From assembly GCF_004011805.1 (NCBI RefSeq), contig NZ_RCHJ01000021.1, positions 62,001 to 126,000 on the forward strand: a stretch of DNA of 64,000 nucleotides, written 5' to 3'. The stretch comes from Piscinibacter defluvii. GTDB lineage: Bacteria; Pseudomonadota; Gammaproteobacteria; Burkholderiales; Burkholderiaceae_C. Below are positions 20,355 to 29,575 of this stretch, in pieces. The notes beneath the pieces are model-generated. The model was not told the DNA's origin. It did no database searches and saw only the letters and a program-made list of their open reading frames with translations. Position numbers and translations under genes: made by a program. Each line of letters starts with the position of its first letter. Position 1 is the first letter of the stretch.

Positions 20355-23195
20355 ATGGATGCCCCCGCGTGCGCTCCGCCGGGCGAGGCCGGCTTCGGCG
20401 AGGCCGACCTGTGCGAGCTCGTCGCCGCCACCGCGCGCGAGCTGCAGCGCGGCCTGCCGCTGCAGGCCGGCGTGACGCCGGCCACCACCCTGGACCGCGA
20501 CCTGGGCCTGGACAGCCTGGGCCGGGTCGAGTTGCTGCTGCGGGTCGAGCGCGCCGCCGGCGTGGCCTTGCCGGAGGACACGCTGCAGAGCGCGGAAACC
20601 GTGGCCGATCTCTGGCGCTCGGTGCAGCGCGGTCGCCCGCTGGCGGCGGCCGGCGCGCCGCCGGCGGTGCGTGCCGGCCTCGAGGCGCCGCCGCCGGCGC
20701 CCGCCGCGCCGTCCGGCAACCCGGCGCAGGCGGCGCAGACCCTGCTGCAGGTGCTCGACGCCCACCTGCGCGCGCAGCCCGATCGCACCCACATCGTCTG
20801 CCTGGCCGACGGGGGCGAGACGCACATCGACCATCGCCGGCTGGCCGACGCCTCGGCCGCGCTGGCCGCGGGGCTGCAGCGCGCCGGGCTGCGTCCGCGC
20901 GAGACGGTGGCGATCATGCTGCCGACCGCGCCCGAGTACTTCTTCACCTACTTCGGGATCCTGCGCGCCGGCGGCATCCCGGTGCCGATCTACCCCCCGG
21001 CGCGTGCGTCGCAGCTCGAGGAGCATGTGCGGCGCCACACCGGCATCCTGGCCAATGCGCAGGCGGTGTTCCTCGTCAGCGGGCCCGAGGTCATGCGCGT
21101 CGCGCGGCTGCTGCAGGCGCGTGTGGGCACCCTGCGCGCGGTGCTGACGCCGCAGCAGCTCGCCGCCGGCGGCGGCATGCCGCGGGCGGTGCCCGTGCGC
21201 GGCGACGACGTCGCGTTCATCCAGTACACCTCGGGCAGCACCGGCGCCCCCAAGGGCGTGGCGCTGACCCACGCCAACCTGCTGGCCAACATCCGCGCCA
21301 TGGCCGCGACGATCGCCGCGCGGCCCGAGGACGTGTTCGTCAGCTGGCTGCCGCTGTACCACGACATGGGGCTGATCGGCGCCTGGCTCGGCAGCCTCTA
21401 CGTCGGCATGCCGCTGGTGGTGATGTCGCCGCTGGCCTTCCTGGCACGGCCGCAGCGCTGGCTGGAGGCGATCTCGCGCTGGCGCGGCACGCTCTCGGCC
21501 GGGCCGAACTTCGCCTACGAGCTGTGCCTGGCGCGCATCGATGCCGCCACGCTGGCCACGCTCGACCTGTCGAGCTGGCGGCTCGCCTTCAACGGCGCCG
21601 AGGCGGTCAGCCCCGACACCGTGCTGCGCTTCCAGCAGCGCATGGCAGCCTGCGGGCTGAGGCCCGAGGCGGTGGCGCCCGTCTACGGACTGGCCGAGGC
21701 GTCGGTCGGGCTGCTGTTCCCGCCGCCGGGCCGCGGGCCGCGCATCGACCGCATCGTGCGCGACGCCTTCGTGCGCGAACAGCAGGCGCGTCCCGCCGCG
21801 GCCGACGACGCCACTGCGTTGCGCTTCGTCGCCAGCGGCCGGCCCCTGCCCGGGCACGAGGTGCGCATCGTCGATGCCGAAGGGCGGGAGCTGCCCGAGC
21901 GCGTCGAGGGCCAGCTCGAGTTCCGCGGCCCTTCGGCCACGCAGGGCTACTGGCGCAACCCGGAGCAGACTGCGCGCCTGTTCGACCGGGGCTGGCTCGA
22001 CAGCGGCGACCGCGCCTACGCGGCCGACGGCGATATCTACGTCACCGGTCGCGTCAAGGACATCGTGATCCGCGCCGGGCGCAACCTGTACCCGCAGGAG
22101 ATCGAGGACGCGGTCGGCGCGGTCGAGGGCATCCGCAAGGGCGGCGTCGCGGTGTTCGGCCGTGCCGATGCAGGCAGCGGCACCGAACGCCTCGTCGTGC
22201 TGGCCGAGCAGGACCCGCGCCGCGGGCGCGGTGCCGCCGGGCTGCGCGAGGCGGTGGCCCACGCGGTGCTCGACACGATCGGCGAACCGGCCGACGAGAT
22301 CGTGCTGGCGCCGCCGCACACCGTGCTCAAGACCTCCAGCGGCAAGGTGCGGCGCTCGGCCTGCCGCGAGCTGGTCGAGCAGGGGCGGGTCGGCGCTGCG
22401 ACGCCCGGTGCCGCATGGCAGTGGCTGCGCCTGGCGCTGGGGGCCGTGGTGCCGTGGTCGAAGGCGGCCGCGCAGACGGGGATGGACGCGCTGTTCGGCC
22501 TGCGTGCCTCACTGCTGTTCTGGCTGTTCGCCCCGCCGGTGTGGCTGCTGACCCAGTTCATGCCCAGCCCCGCGGCCGCGTGGGCGTGGTGCCGCCGTGC
22601 TGCGCGCGCGCTGCTGCGCCTGGCCGGCACGCCGGTCGCGCTGCAGGGGCTGGAGCACTGGCCCGCCGATCGCCCCTGCGTGCTGGTGTGCAACCACGGC
22701 AGCTACCTCGACGGCGTGGCGCTGGTGGCCGCCTTGCCGCGCCCCTGCGTCTTCGTGGCCAAGCGCGAACTGGCCACGCAGTTCGTGGCCGGGCGCTTCC
22801 TGCGCCGCCTGGGTGCGGCGTTCGTGGAACGCTTCGACGCGATGCGCAGCACGGCCGATGCCCGGCGCCTGGCCGAGGCGGCACGCGGCGAACGCTCGCT
22901 GCTGGTGTTCCCGGAGGGCAGCTTCCGCGCCGACGTCGAGATGCTGCCCTTCCATCTGGGCGCCTTCGTCGCCGCGGTGCAGGCCGGGGCGGCGGTGCTG
23001 CCCCTGACCCTGACCGGCACACGCGCGCTGCTGCCCGACGGCCGCTGGTGGCCGCGCCGCGCCGCGCTCACCCTGCACATCGACGCGCCGATCGAGGCGG
23101 CCGCGGGCGAGGAGCCGTTCGCCGCGGCGGTGCGGCTGCGCGACGCGGCGCAGTCGGCCATTGCGCGGCGTCTGGCCGACGCGGCCGAGGCCTGA
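20355..23195 (+). CDS. Fusion of acyl carrier protein, fatty acyl-AMP ligase and PlsC-type acyltransferase
   Basis: The 946-residue protein has three modules. Residues about 15-95 are an acyl carrier protein with phosphopantetheine site S54 in LGLDSLGRVELL. Residues about 120-675 are an adenylate-forming enzyme of the fatty acyl-AMP ligase type: FIQYTSGSTGAPKGVALTH, WLPLYHDMGLIGAWL, YGLAEASVGL, DSGDRAY and SGKVRRSACR. Residues about 740-940 are a PlsC/LPLAT acyltransferase with H781/D786 in NHGSYLDG and FPEGS at 852-856. A hydrophobic stretch before it may anchor the protein to the membrane. The layout suggests that a fatty acid is activated, loaded on the built-in carrier and passed to a lipid or other acceptor. 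The product is unknown. Confidence 0.9.
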   Translation: MDAPACAPPGEAGFGEADLCELVAATARELQRGLPLQAGVTPATTLDRDLGLDSLGRVELLLRVERAAGVALPEDTLQSAETVADLWRSVQRGRPLAAAGAPPAVRAGLEAPPPAPAAPSGNPAQAAQTLLQVLDAHLRAQPDRTHIVCLADGGETHIDHRRLADASAALAAGLQRAGLRPRETVAIMLPTAPEYFFTYFGILRAGGIPVPIYPPARASQLEEHVRRHTGILANAQAVFLVSGPEVMRVARLLQARVGTLRAVLTPQQLAAGGGMPRAVPVRGDDVAFIQYTSGSTGAPKGVALTHANLLANIRAMAATIAARPEDVFVSWLPLYHDMGLIGAWLGSLYVGMPLVVMSPLAFLARPQRWLEAISRWRGTLSAGPNFAYELCLARIDAATLATLDLSSWRLAFNGAEAVSPDTVLRFQQRMAACGLRPEAVAPVYGLAEASVGLLFPPPGRGPRIDRIVRDAFVREQQARPAAADDATALRFVASGRPLPGHEVRIVDAEGRELPERVEGQLEFRGPSATQGYWRNPEQTARLFDRGWLDSGDRAYAADGDIYVTGRVKDIVIRAGRNLYPQEIEDAVGAVEGIRKGGVAVFGRADAGSGTERLVVLAEQDPRRGRGAAGLREAVAHAVLDTIGEPADEIVLAPPHTVLKTSSGKVRRSACRELVEQGRVGAATPGAAWQWLRLALGAVVPWSKAAAQTGMDALFGLRASLLFWLFAPPVWLLTQFMPSPAAAWAWCRRAARALLRLAGTPVALQGLEHWPADRPCVLVCNHGSYLDGVALVAALPRPCVFVAKRELATQFVAGRFLRRLGAAFVERFDAMRSTADARRLAEAARGERSLLVFPEGSFRADVEMLPFHLGAFVAAVQAGAAVLPLTLTGTRALLPDGRWWPRRAALTLHIDAPIEAAAGEEPFAAAVRLRDAAQSAIARRLADAAEA

Positions 23196-23248
23196 GCGTC
23201 GGCAAGGCGAACACCCCGGCCGCGCCGGCAGCGACCGCCCGCGATGCC

Positions 23249-24913
23249 TCAGGCCGTCTGCAGCAGCCGGATCAGCAGGTCGATCACGTCGCTGCCGTCG
23301 GGCGAGCGCAGCCGGTGCTGGCGCAGCGAGCGCAGCAGGTCGGTGCCGGCAAGCTGGCGGTAGTCGGCCCGCACCAGGATGTTGGCGATGGCGCGCTGCG
23401 CCTCGAGCGAACGTGCCTTGGGGAACAGCTGCGCGATCTCGCGCAGGCTCTGCGCGTCGGCCAGGCGCTGCTTGGCCAGCGCCTCGAGCGCACGCAGCTG
23501 GGCCGCGGGCGTGTTCATGCGCGCGATGCCGGCGGCCACGCTGCGCAGCTCCTCGACGCGGGTCATCGGCCGGTGGCGCAGGTAGACCTGGGCGATCTCG
23601 ACCTCGTCCTCGCGCGGGCTGGTCAGCGCGCGCAGCGTGCGCTCGTGCGCGGCAGGGCTGCCCAGACAGGCCAGCACCGCGGCGTCCGCCACCACCTCGG
23701 CGCGCGGCGCACCGGTGGCCTGCAGCCGCTCGGCCAGGCCGGCACCGCGGCCGGCCGGCGTGTCGCACACCAGGTCCACCTCGTGGCGGCCGAGCTCGTT
23801 GCGCGCCATGCGGCGGGCGATCATCGCGACGAACTCGTCCTGCTCCTGGGCCGGCGTGAGCCAGCCGAGCGAGCGCGCCACGGCCGTCATGCGCGTGGTG
23901 GTGGACGCGCGGTCGGCGTCGCGGGCGAGCGCCAGGAAGCGTTCGCGCGCCGGCTGGTCCGCGGCGATGCGTGCCAGGCCCTCGGCCACCTCGGGCTGCG
24001 TGCGCCGCGCCGGGCCGAGGCCGGCCAGGTAGCGCTCCACATGCTCGAGCAGCATGCGCGCGTCGCTCGCCTCGCGCTGCAGCAGCCTGTGCAGGAACTC
24101 GAGCTTCTGCGCCTCGGGCCGGTCGTCGGCCAGGCTGCACATCTCGGCGCGGAAGCCGGCGTGCGGGTCGGCCTCGGTCAGCCCGGCCACGCTGATCATC
24201 GAGCTGGGTCCGAACAGCTTCAGCAGCGTGGCGCTGGGCCGGCCGCTGCCCACCTCGCCGGCCGGCGCCGTCTCGAAGTAGCGCTCCATCAGCGGGCCGG
24301 CGTAGCGGCCCAGCGGCGCCTTGGACGAGAAGCCGTACAGCACCGGCACGTCCTTGAACACATGGCGCAGGCGTTCCCGGTTGCTCTGGCCGTAACGCTC
24401 GGACAGCCAGGCGGCCCGGCGCTCGGCCTCGGCGCGTGACGCGCCGGCGCGCTGCAGGCTGCGCAGCACCTCGCCGGAAGCGGCATACCGCGGCTCCGAC
24501 TTCAGCGTGTTGCAGCCGAACAGGTAGACCTCCTTCAGGTGCGCGAACAGGCCGTCGGGACGGCAGGACTCGTGCTCCATCTCGTGCACGGTGAGGAATT
24601 CGCGGAAGTCGGGGCGGTCGGTGTAGAACTCGCTGCCGTCGTCGAAATGGCCGGAGATGACCAGCACGTCGCAGCTCACGCCGCGCTGGCGCGCCGAGGC
24701 CAGCCAGTCGGGCTGGCCGCGCTGCACCAGCTCGACGAAGCGGTAGTCGCCCGCCGGCAGGTGGCGCTGGAAGCTTTCCTTCTCGTCGGACGAGTTGATC
24801 GTGACGGTGCAGACGGTCTTCGGCGCTGCCGTGGCCACGCCGGCACCCAGGCCGAGCAGGGCGACCAGCGGCAGCCGCCGCAGCAGGCGCAGGGGGGTAC
24901 GAACGAGGCGCAT
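23249..24913 (-). CDS. Secreted protein with caspase-like His/Cys signature and helical tail (paralogue A)
   Basis: The protein has 554 residues and I do not recognise a named family. A signal peptide ends near residue 30 (VATAAPKT). Residues about 33-200 look like an alpha/beta domain: TVCTVTINSSDEK, then CDVLVISGHFDDG with H89, then LKEVYLFGCNTL with C134, then VPVLYGFSSKAPLG. A hydrophobic strand ending in His followed about 45 residues later by a strand ending in Cys is the pattern of clan CD peptidases (caspases, CHAT domains), although the usual HG is HF here. Residues about 250-554 are helix-rich and repeat-like. It is a tandem paralogue of the gene at 24992-26665, 78 bp upstream. Peptidase activity is inferred, not shown. 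Confidence 0.75.
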   Translation of the reverse strand: MRLVRTPLRLLRRLPLVALLGLGAGVATAAPKTVCTVTINSSDEKESFQRHLPAGDYRFVELVQRGQPDWLASARQRGVSCDVLVISGHFDDGSEFYTDRPDFREFLTVHEMEHESCRPDGLFAHLKEVYLFGCNTLKSEPRYAASGEVLRSLQRAGASRAEAERRAAWLSERYGQSNRERLRHVFKDVPVLYGFSSKAPLGRYAGPLMERYFETAPAGEVGSGRPSATLLKLFGPSSMISVAGLTEADPHAGFRAEMCSLADDRPEAQKLEFLHRLLQREASDARMLLEHVERYLAGLGPARRTQPEVAEGLARIAADQPARERFLALARDADRASTTTRMTAVARSLGWLTPAQEQDEFVAMIARRMARNELGRHEVDLVCDTPAGRGAGLAERLQATGAPRAEVVADAAVLACLGSPAAHERTLRALTSPREDEVEIAQVYLRHRPMTRVEELRSVAAGIARMNTPAAQLRALEALAKQRLADAQSLREIAQLFPKARSLEAQRAIANILVRADYRQLAGTDLLRSLRQHRLRSPDGSDVIDLLIRLLQTA

Positions 24914-24991
24914 GGGGTCAGTCTTCCACAAGCAGCTTGCGCGCGGATTGAGCTGACGCGAACGGCGCGGCAACCGGGTGTGACACAGGTC

Positions 24992-26665
24992 TCACGGCGT
25001 GGGCAGGCGTTCGATCAGCGCCTCGACCAGGCTGTCGCCGCCGCCGGGTGCGGGCCGGCGGTGCTCGCGCAGCAGGCGCGCCAGGTCGGTGTCGGCCACG
25101 CCGGAGCGGTCGGCCCGGATCAGGATCCCGGCGATCGCGTTCTGCACCGCGGGCGAGGGCGTCTCGGCGTACAGCCGGGTCAGCCGGTCCAGCACCGCGC
25201 GGTCGGCCACGTAGTGGCGGCCGAGCGTCTCCAGCGCGCGCACCTGCGCCTCGCCGGCGGGCATCGCCGCGATCGAGTCGGCCACGCGGCGCAGCTCGGC
25301 GGCATCCTCGATCGGGCGCTGGCGCAGGTAGGCCTGGGCGACGCGCACCTCCGCCTCGCTGCGGCCGACCAGGGCCTCGAGCACGCGCGCACGCGCCTCC
25401 GAGCTGCCGAGGCAGGCGCGCACCGCGGCATGTGCCGCATCGTCGCCGCCGACGGTGGCGGCGCCGCGCCGGCCGAAGGCGCCGTCCAGGTCGCCCTCCT
25501 CGTTCAGGCTGCAGGCGAGGCCGACCTCGGGCACGTCCAGCCGCGATCGCTCCAGCAGCTCGCCGAGCATCAGCGCCAGCTCCTGCCAGCGCTGGTCGGC
25601 ATCCAGCCAGCCCAGCGCATGTGCCAGGTTCACCAGGCGCACGCGCACCGGCGGCTCGTCGGCGCCGCGCGTGTAGGCGAGGAAGCGGTCGCGCGCGGCC
25701 CGGTCCTGGGCGATCGTGGCCAGCGCCCGGGCCACCGCCGGGGTCCGGCGGGCCTCGGCGTCGAGGCCGGCCATCAGGCGCTGGATGCGCTCGAGCTGCA
25801 GCCGCACCTCGCCGACATGGCGCTGCAGCAGCTCGTGCACGAAGCCCAGGCGCGCCGCGTCGCTGCGTCGTTCGTCGGCGAACTGGCACATGTCGCGGCG
25901 CGCGGCGATGGCCGGGTCCTGCTCGGTCATGCCGGAGGCGGCCGTCATCGCGAAGGGTGCGAAGTAGCCCAGCAGGCGTCCGCTCGGGTGGCCGCGCGCG
26001 ACGTCGGCCGCGCCGCCGGAGCGCAGGTAGCGCTCCAGCGTCGCGCCGGCGATCGGGCCGACCGGTGCGGCCGACGAGAAGCCGTAGATCACCGGCACGC
26101 CCTTGAAGATCTGGCGCATGCGCTCGCGGCTGCTTTCGCCCTGGGCCGCGTTGAGCGCCTGCAGCTGGCGGCGCGCTTCCTTGGGCGAGTGGCCTTCGCG
26201 CACCAGGCTGCGCACCACCTCGGCCGAGGCGCTGCTCTGCGGCGACGGGTTCAGCGTGTTGCAGCCGAACAGGTAGACCTCCTTGAGCCGCTCGAACAGG
26301 CCCGGGCAGGAGGCGCTGCACGACACCCGCTCGAGCTCGGTGACGGGCAGGTACTCCTGGGTCTCGAGCCGGTCGGAGAAGAACTCGTTGGCGCCGTCGT
26401 AGTGGCCGGAGATGACCAGCACGTCGCAGCGCACGCCCGCACGGCAGGCCGAGGCCAGCCAGTCGGGCCGGCCGCGCTCGACCAGCTCGACGAAACGCCA
26501 GCGCGATTCGCTCAGGTGGCGCCGCAGGCTGTCCTTCTCGTCGGCGGAGTTGACGGTGATCGTGCAGACGGTCTGCGGCGCGGCGGGCGGGGCGGCCGGG
26601 GCGGGCAGCGCGAGCAGCAGGGCCAGCGCCCCCAGGGCGGCACGGCCAGGAGCGAACCAGGGCAT
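24992..26665 (-). CDS. Secreted protein with caspase-like His/Cys signature and helical tail (paralogue B)
   Basis: This 557-residue protein is clearly homologous along its whole length to the next gene downstream (23249-24913). Shared blocks are TVCTITVNSADEK, CDVLVISGHYDG (H88), LKEVYLFGCNTL (C135) and GVPVIYGFSSAAPVG, followed by a helical C-terminal region ending in ALIERLPTP. A signal peptide is present (LGALALLLALPAPAAPPAAP), so it should be exported to the periplasm. The ATG at 26665 is preferred over a TTG at 26671. His and Cys are conserved in both copies with a 45-47 residue spacing. It is divergent from boxB, with no obvious functional link. I do not know a characterised relative. 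Confidence 0.75.
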   Translation of the reverse strand: MPWFAPGRAALGALALLLALPAPAAPPAAPQTVCTITVNSADEKDSLRRHLSESRWRFVELVERGRPDWLASACRAGVRCDVLVISGHYDGANEFFSDRLETQEYLPVTELERVSCSASCPGLFERLKEVYLFGCNTLNPSPQSSASAEVVRSLVREGHSPKEARRQLQALNAAQGESSRERMRQIFKGVPVIYGFSSAAPVGPIAGATLERYLRSGGAADVARGHPSGRLLGYFAPFAMTAASGMTEQDPAIAARRDMCQFADERRSDAARLGFVHELLQRHVGEVRLQLERIQRLMAGLDAEARRTPAVARALATIAQDRAARDRFLAYTRGADEPPVRVRLVNLAHALGWLDADQRWQELALMLGELLERSRLDVPEVGLACSLNEEGDLDGAFGRRGAATVGGDDAAHAAVRACLGSSEARARVLEALVGRSEAEVRVAQAYLRQRPIEDAAELRRVADSIAAMPAGEAQVRALETLGRHYVADRAVLDRLTRLYAETPSPAVQNAIAGILIRADRSGVADTDLARLLREHRRPAPGGGDSLVEALIERLPTP

Positions 26666-26767
26666 GGACAAATGCTAACAAGCCCCCCGACGTCCCCGCT
26701 TGCGCCGGCGCAGCGCTCCGATGCGCGGTGCCGGAGTGAGGAGACTCTGATCCAGGTCAGAACTTCG

Positions 26768-26791
26768 TGCACTGAACTGCACAATGATGCA
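26768..26791. promoter_or_regulatory. TGCA direct-repeat array, probable BoxR/BzdR-type operator
   Basis: Three TGCA boxes at 26768, 26778 and 26788 are spaced exactly 10 bp apart (TGCA-N6-TGCA-N6-TGCA). The first two form a longer palindrome (GTGCA-N6-TGCAC). A fourth TGCA is at 26821. TGCA repeats are, as I recall, the boxes of BzdR and BoxR, the benzoyl-CoA responsive repressors of benzoate genes. The array lies 48-71 bp before the boxB ATG, where it could block transcription. Confidence 0.6.
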
Positions 26792-26838
26792 TCTCGCGCC
26801 AACCGTGAAGTGAAGCAAACTGCATACAAGGAGTGAGC

Positions 26839-28332
26839 ATGAGCGAGACCATCGAGACCCTGACCGAAGTGCCCGAGGCGATCCGCAGCGACCGGTTCGT
26901 CGAGGTGCGGACCGACGATTCGATCCCCAACAACGTCGACCTGGCGTCGGACAAGCAGCTGCAGCGCGCGCTGGAGAGCTGGCACCCGAACTACCTCGAC
27001 TGGTGGCAGGACATGGGGCCCGACGGCTTCCAGGACGCCGAGGTCTACCTGCGCACGGCGGTGGGCGTGGACCCGGCCGGATGGGCCAAGTTCGGCTACG
27101 TGAAGATGCCGCAGTACCGCTGGGGCATCCTGCTCGCGCCCAAGGTCGAGGGCCGCACGATTCCCTGCGGCCGCCACAAGGGCGAGCCGGCCTGGCAGGA
27201 GGTGCCGGGCGAGTACCGCTCGCTGCTGCGCCGGCTGATCGTGATCCAGGCCGATACCGAGCCGGCCTCGGTGGAGCAGCAGCGCTACCTCGGCAAGACG
27301 GCGCCCAGCCTGTACGACATGCGCAACCTGTTCCAGGTGAACGTCGAGGAGGGTCGCCACCTGTGGGCGATGGTCTACCTGCTGGTGAAGTACTTCGGCA
27401 AGGACGGCCGCGAGGAGGCCCAGGCGCTGCTCGAGCGCCGCAGCGGCCAGCAGGACAACCCGCGCATCCTCGGTGCCTTCAACGAGCGCACGCCGGACTG
27501 GCTCTCCTTCTTCATGTTCACCTACTTCACCGACCGCGACGGGAAGATGCAGCTGGCCGCGCTGGCCGAAAGCGGCTTCGATCCGCTCTCGCGTTCGTGC
27601 CGCTTCATGCTCACCGAGGAGGCGCACCACCTGTTCGTCGGCGAGACGGGCGTGGGGCGCACGATCGAGGCCACCTGCGCGGCGATGAAGAAGGCCGGCA
27701 TCACCGACCCGTACGACACCGAGCGCATCCGTGCGCTCGGTGTGGTCGACCTGCCGCTGCTGCAGCGCAAGGCCAACTTCCACATGAGCGTGACGCGCGA
27801 CCTGTTCGGCTCCGAGATCTCGAGCAACGCGGCCGATGCCTTCAGCGCCGGGCTGAAGGGGCGCTTCAACGAGGCGCAGCTGACGGATGACCACCAGCTG
27901 CAGGACGCGACCTACAGCGTGACCCGCGTGATCGACGGGAAGCTCGTCGACGAGGCCGTGCCGGCGCTGCGCGCGATCAACTGCCGGCTGCTGGACGACT
28001 ACATCGCCGACTGCCAGGGCGGCATCGACCGCTGGAACAAGGTGATCGAGAAGGCCGGCATCGACTTCCGCATCACGCAGCCGCACAAGGGCTTCAACCG
28101 CCGCATCGGCGAATTTGCCGGGCACCGCATCAGCCCGGCGGGCGAGTTGCTGAGCGAGGCGCAGTGGGCTCGGGAGCAGGGCGGCTGGCTGCCCAACGAC
28201 AGCGACAACCAGTTCATCCATTCGCTGATGAAGCCCTGCACGAAGGCGGGCGAGTACGCCAGCTGGATCGCGCCGCCGCGCATGGGCATCAACGGGCAGC
28301 CGGGCGAGTACGAGTACGTCAGGATCGCCTGA
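26839..28332 (+). CDS. boxB: Benzoyl-CoA 2,3-epoxidase, oxygenase subunit
   Basis: This 497-residue protein closely matches BoxB, the diiron oxygenase of the aerobic 'box' pathway that epoxidises benzoyl-CoA using electrons from BoxA. Typical stretches are NVDLASDKQLQRALESWHPN, YLRTAVGVDP, NVEEGRHLWAMVYLLVKYFG and LTEEAHHLFVGETGV; the EExxH-like pairs in the last two carry predicted iron ligands. AAGGAG lies five bases before the ATG at 26839, which is chosen over a GTG at 26833. boxA, boxC and a benzoate-CoA ligase are not adjacent on the right and would have to be elsewhere. Its 3' end overlaps the convergent sigma gene by 14 bp. Confidence 0.95.
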   Translation: MSETIETLTEVPEAIRSDRFVEVRTDDSIPNNVDLASDKQLQRALESWHPNYLDWWQDMGPDGFQDAEVYLRTAVGVDPAGWAKFGYVKMPQYRWGILLAPKVEGRTIPCGRHKGEPAWQEVPGEYRSLLRRLIVIQADTEPASVEQQRYLGKTAPSLYDMRNLFQVNVEEGRHLWAMVYLLVKYFGKDGREEAQALLERRSGQQDNPRILGAFNERTPDWLSFFMFTYFTDRDGKMQLAALAESGFDPLSRSCRFMLTEEAHHLFVGETGVGRTIEATCAAMKKAGITDPYDTERIRALGVVDLPLLQRKANFHMSVTRDLFGSEISSNAADAFSAGLKGRFNEAQLTDDHQLQDATYSVTRVIDGKLVDEAVPALRAINCRLLDDYIADCQGGIDRWNKVIEKAGIDFRITQPHKGFNRRIGEFAGHRISPAGELLSEAQWAREQGGWLPNDSDNQFIHSLMKPCTKAGEYASWIAPPRMGINGQPGEYEYVRIA

Positions 28333-29575
28333 GCGCGTCGCGCCGGCGCGCCAGCATCCGGGCGTCGGCCGGGTGCGGCGCGACCGCGATCGCCTGCGCG
28401 AGCCGGTCGAGCGCACCCGCGGTGTCGCCGAGCCGCTCGCAGGCACACGACAGCGCGGCGAAGAGGTGCGCGTGCAGCGCCGCCGGCACCTCGGCGCGCA
28501 TGACCTCGAGGCGGCGCAGCGCCTCGCCCGGCTCGCCGGCCTCGGCCAGCGCGATGGCGTGGCCCAGGCGCGGCGCGCACGACGGGTCGAGCGCGAGCAG
28601 CGCATCGTAGTAACGCACGATGGCGCCCCAGTCGGTGCGTTCATGGTCGGGCGCGATCGCGTGCTCGGCCGCGATGCCGGCCAGCAGGTGCCAGCGCGAG
28701 GGCGGCTGCGCGCGCTGCGACGCGCGCAGGTGCGCGAAGCCCATGCGGATCATCCCGGCGTCCCAGCGATCGCGCGGCTGGCCGGGCAGCGGCACCATGT
28801 CACCCGCGTCGTCGACCTGGCCGGTCAGGCGGGCGCCGTGCAGCAGCAGCAGCGCGGCCAGTGCGTCGGCGTCGCCATGCGCGGTGGCCGGGTGGGCCGC
28901 CAGGGCGCGCGCGAGGCGGATCGCCTCCCAGCAGGGCGCCATCGCCGCGCAGGCCGGCTCCGCACCGCCGGCGCGGCCGGCGGCGCGCATGCCGAGATGA
29001 AACATCAGCGCCAGCGTCGTCGCGACGGCCTCGCGGCGTGCCGCCAGCTCGTGCCCGGCCGGCACGCGCAGCGCCTGGCCGGCCAGTGCCTCGCGCGCGC
29101 GCGCCAGGCGCTGCGCCAGGGCGGCCTCGGTGGTGAACACCAGCGGGGCGATGGCCTTGAGCTCGAGGCCGGCGAGCACCCGCAGGGCCAGCGCCACCTG
29201 CGTGGCCGGCGGCAGCAGCGGGTGGCAGGCGGTGAAGACGAGGGCCAGTTCGTCGTCGTCCAGCTCGCCGGCGAAGCGGGCCTCGGGGGGCGGCGCGGCG
29301 GGCAACTCGGCCAGGCCCGCATCGTCGTCGGGCAGCGGCTGGTGGCGCCCGTCGTGGCGCAAGGCATCGATCGCCGCATGGCGCGCCACGCGGTACAGCC
29401 ACCCTGCCGGACGGTCGGGCACGCCGTCCACCGGCCAGCGCTCGAGGGCCCGGAGGGTCGCCGTCTGCACGGCGTCCTCGGCCAGCGCGAGCCGGGCGCT
29501 GCCCAGCGTGCGCGCCAGGTGCGCCACCACGCGCCGCCGCTCGCGTGCCAGCAGCGCCGCCAGCGGCGCGTTCAC
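28319..29575 (-). CDS. ECF RNA polymerase sigma factor (ECF42/SigJ-like)
   Basis: The 418-residue protein has sigma region 2 (ALAEDAVQTATLRALERWPV, RPAGWLYRVARHAAID) and a sigma-4 region, followed by a long C-terminal extension of about 200 residues with helical TPR-like character (ALLALDPSCAPRLGHAIALA). This build is typical of ECF42, which has no anti-sigma partner but sits beside a DGPF/YCII gene. Here the GTG at 29575 overlaps the stop of that gene (GTGA), so the two are translationally coupled. The target genes are unknown. Confidence 0.9.
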   Translation of the reverse strand: MNAPLAALLARERRRVVAHLARTLGSARLALAEDAVQTATLRALERWPVDGVPDRPAGWLYRVARHAAIDALRHDGRHQPLPDDDAGLAELPAAPPPEARFAGELDDDELALVFTACHPLLPPATQVALALRVLAGLELKAIAPLVFTTEAALAQRLARAREALAGQALRVPAGHELAARREAVATTLALMFHLGMRAAGRAGGAEPACAAMAPCWEAIRLARALAAHPATAHGDADALAALLLLHGARLTGQVDDAGDMVPLPGQPRDRWDAGMIRMGFAHLRASQRAQPPSRWHLLAGIAAEHAIAPDHERTDWGAIVRYYDALLALDPSCAPRLGHAIALAEAGEPGEALRRLEVMRAEVPAALHAHLFAALSCACERLGDTAGALDRLAQAIAVAPHPADARMLARRRDALRRS

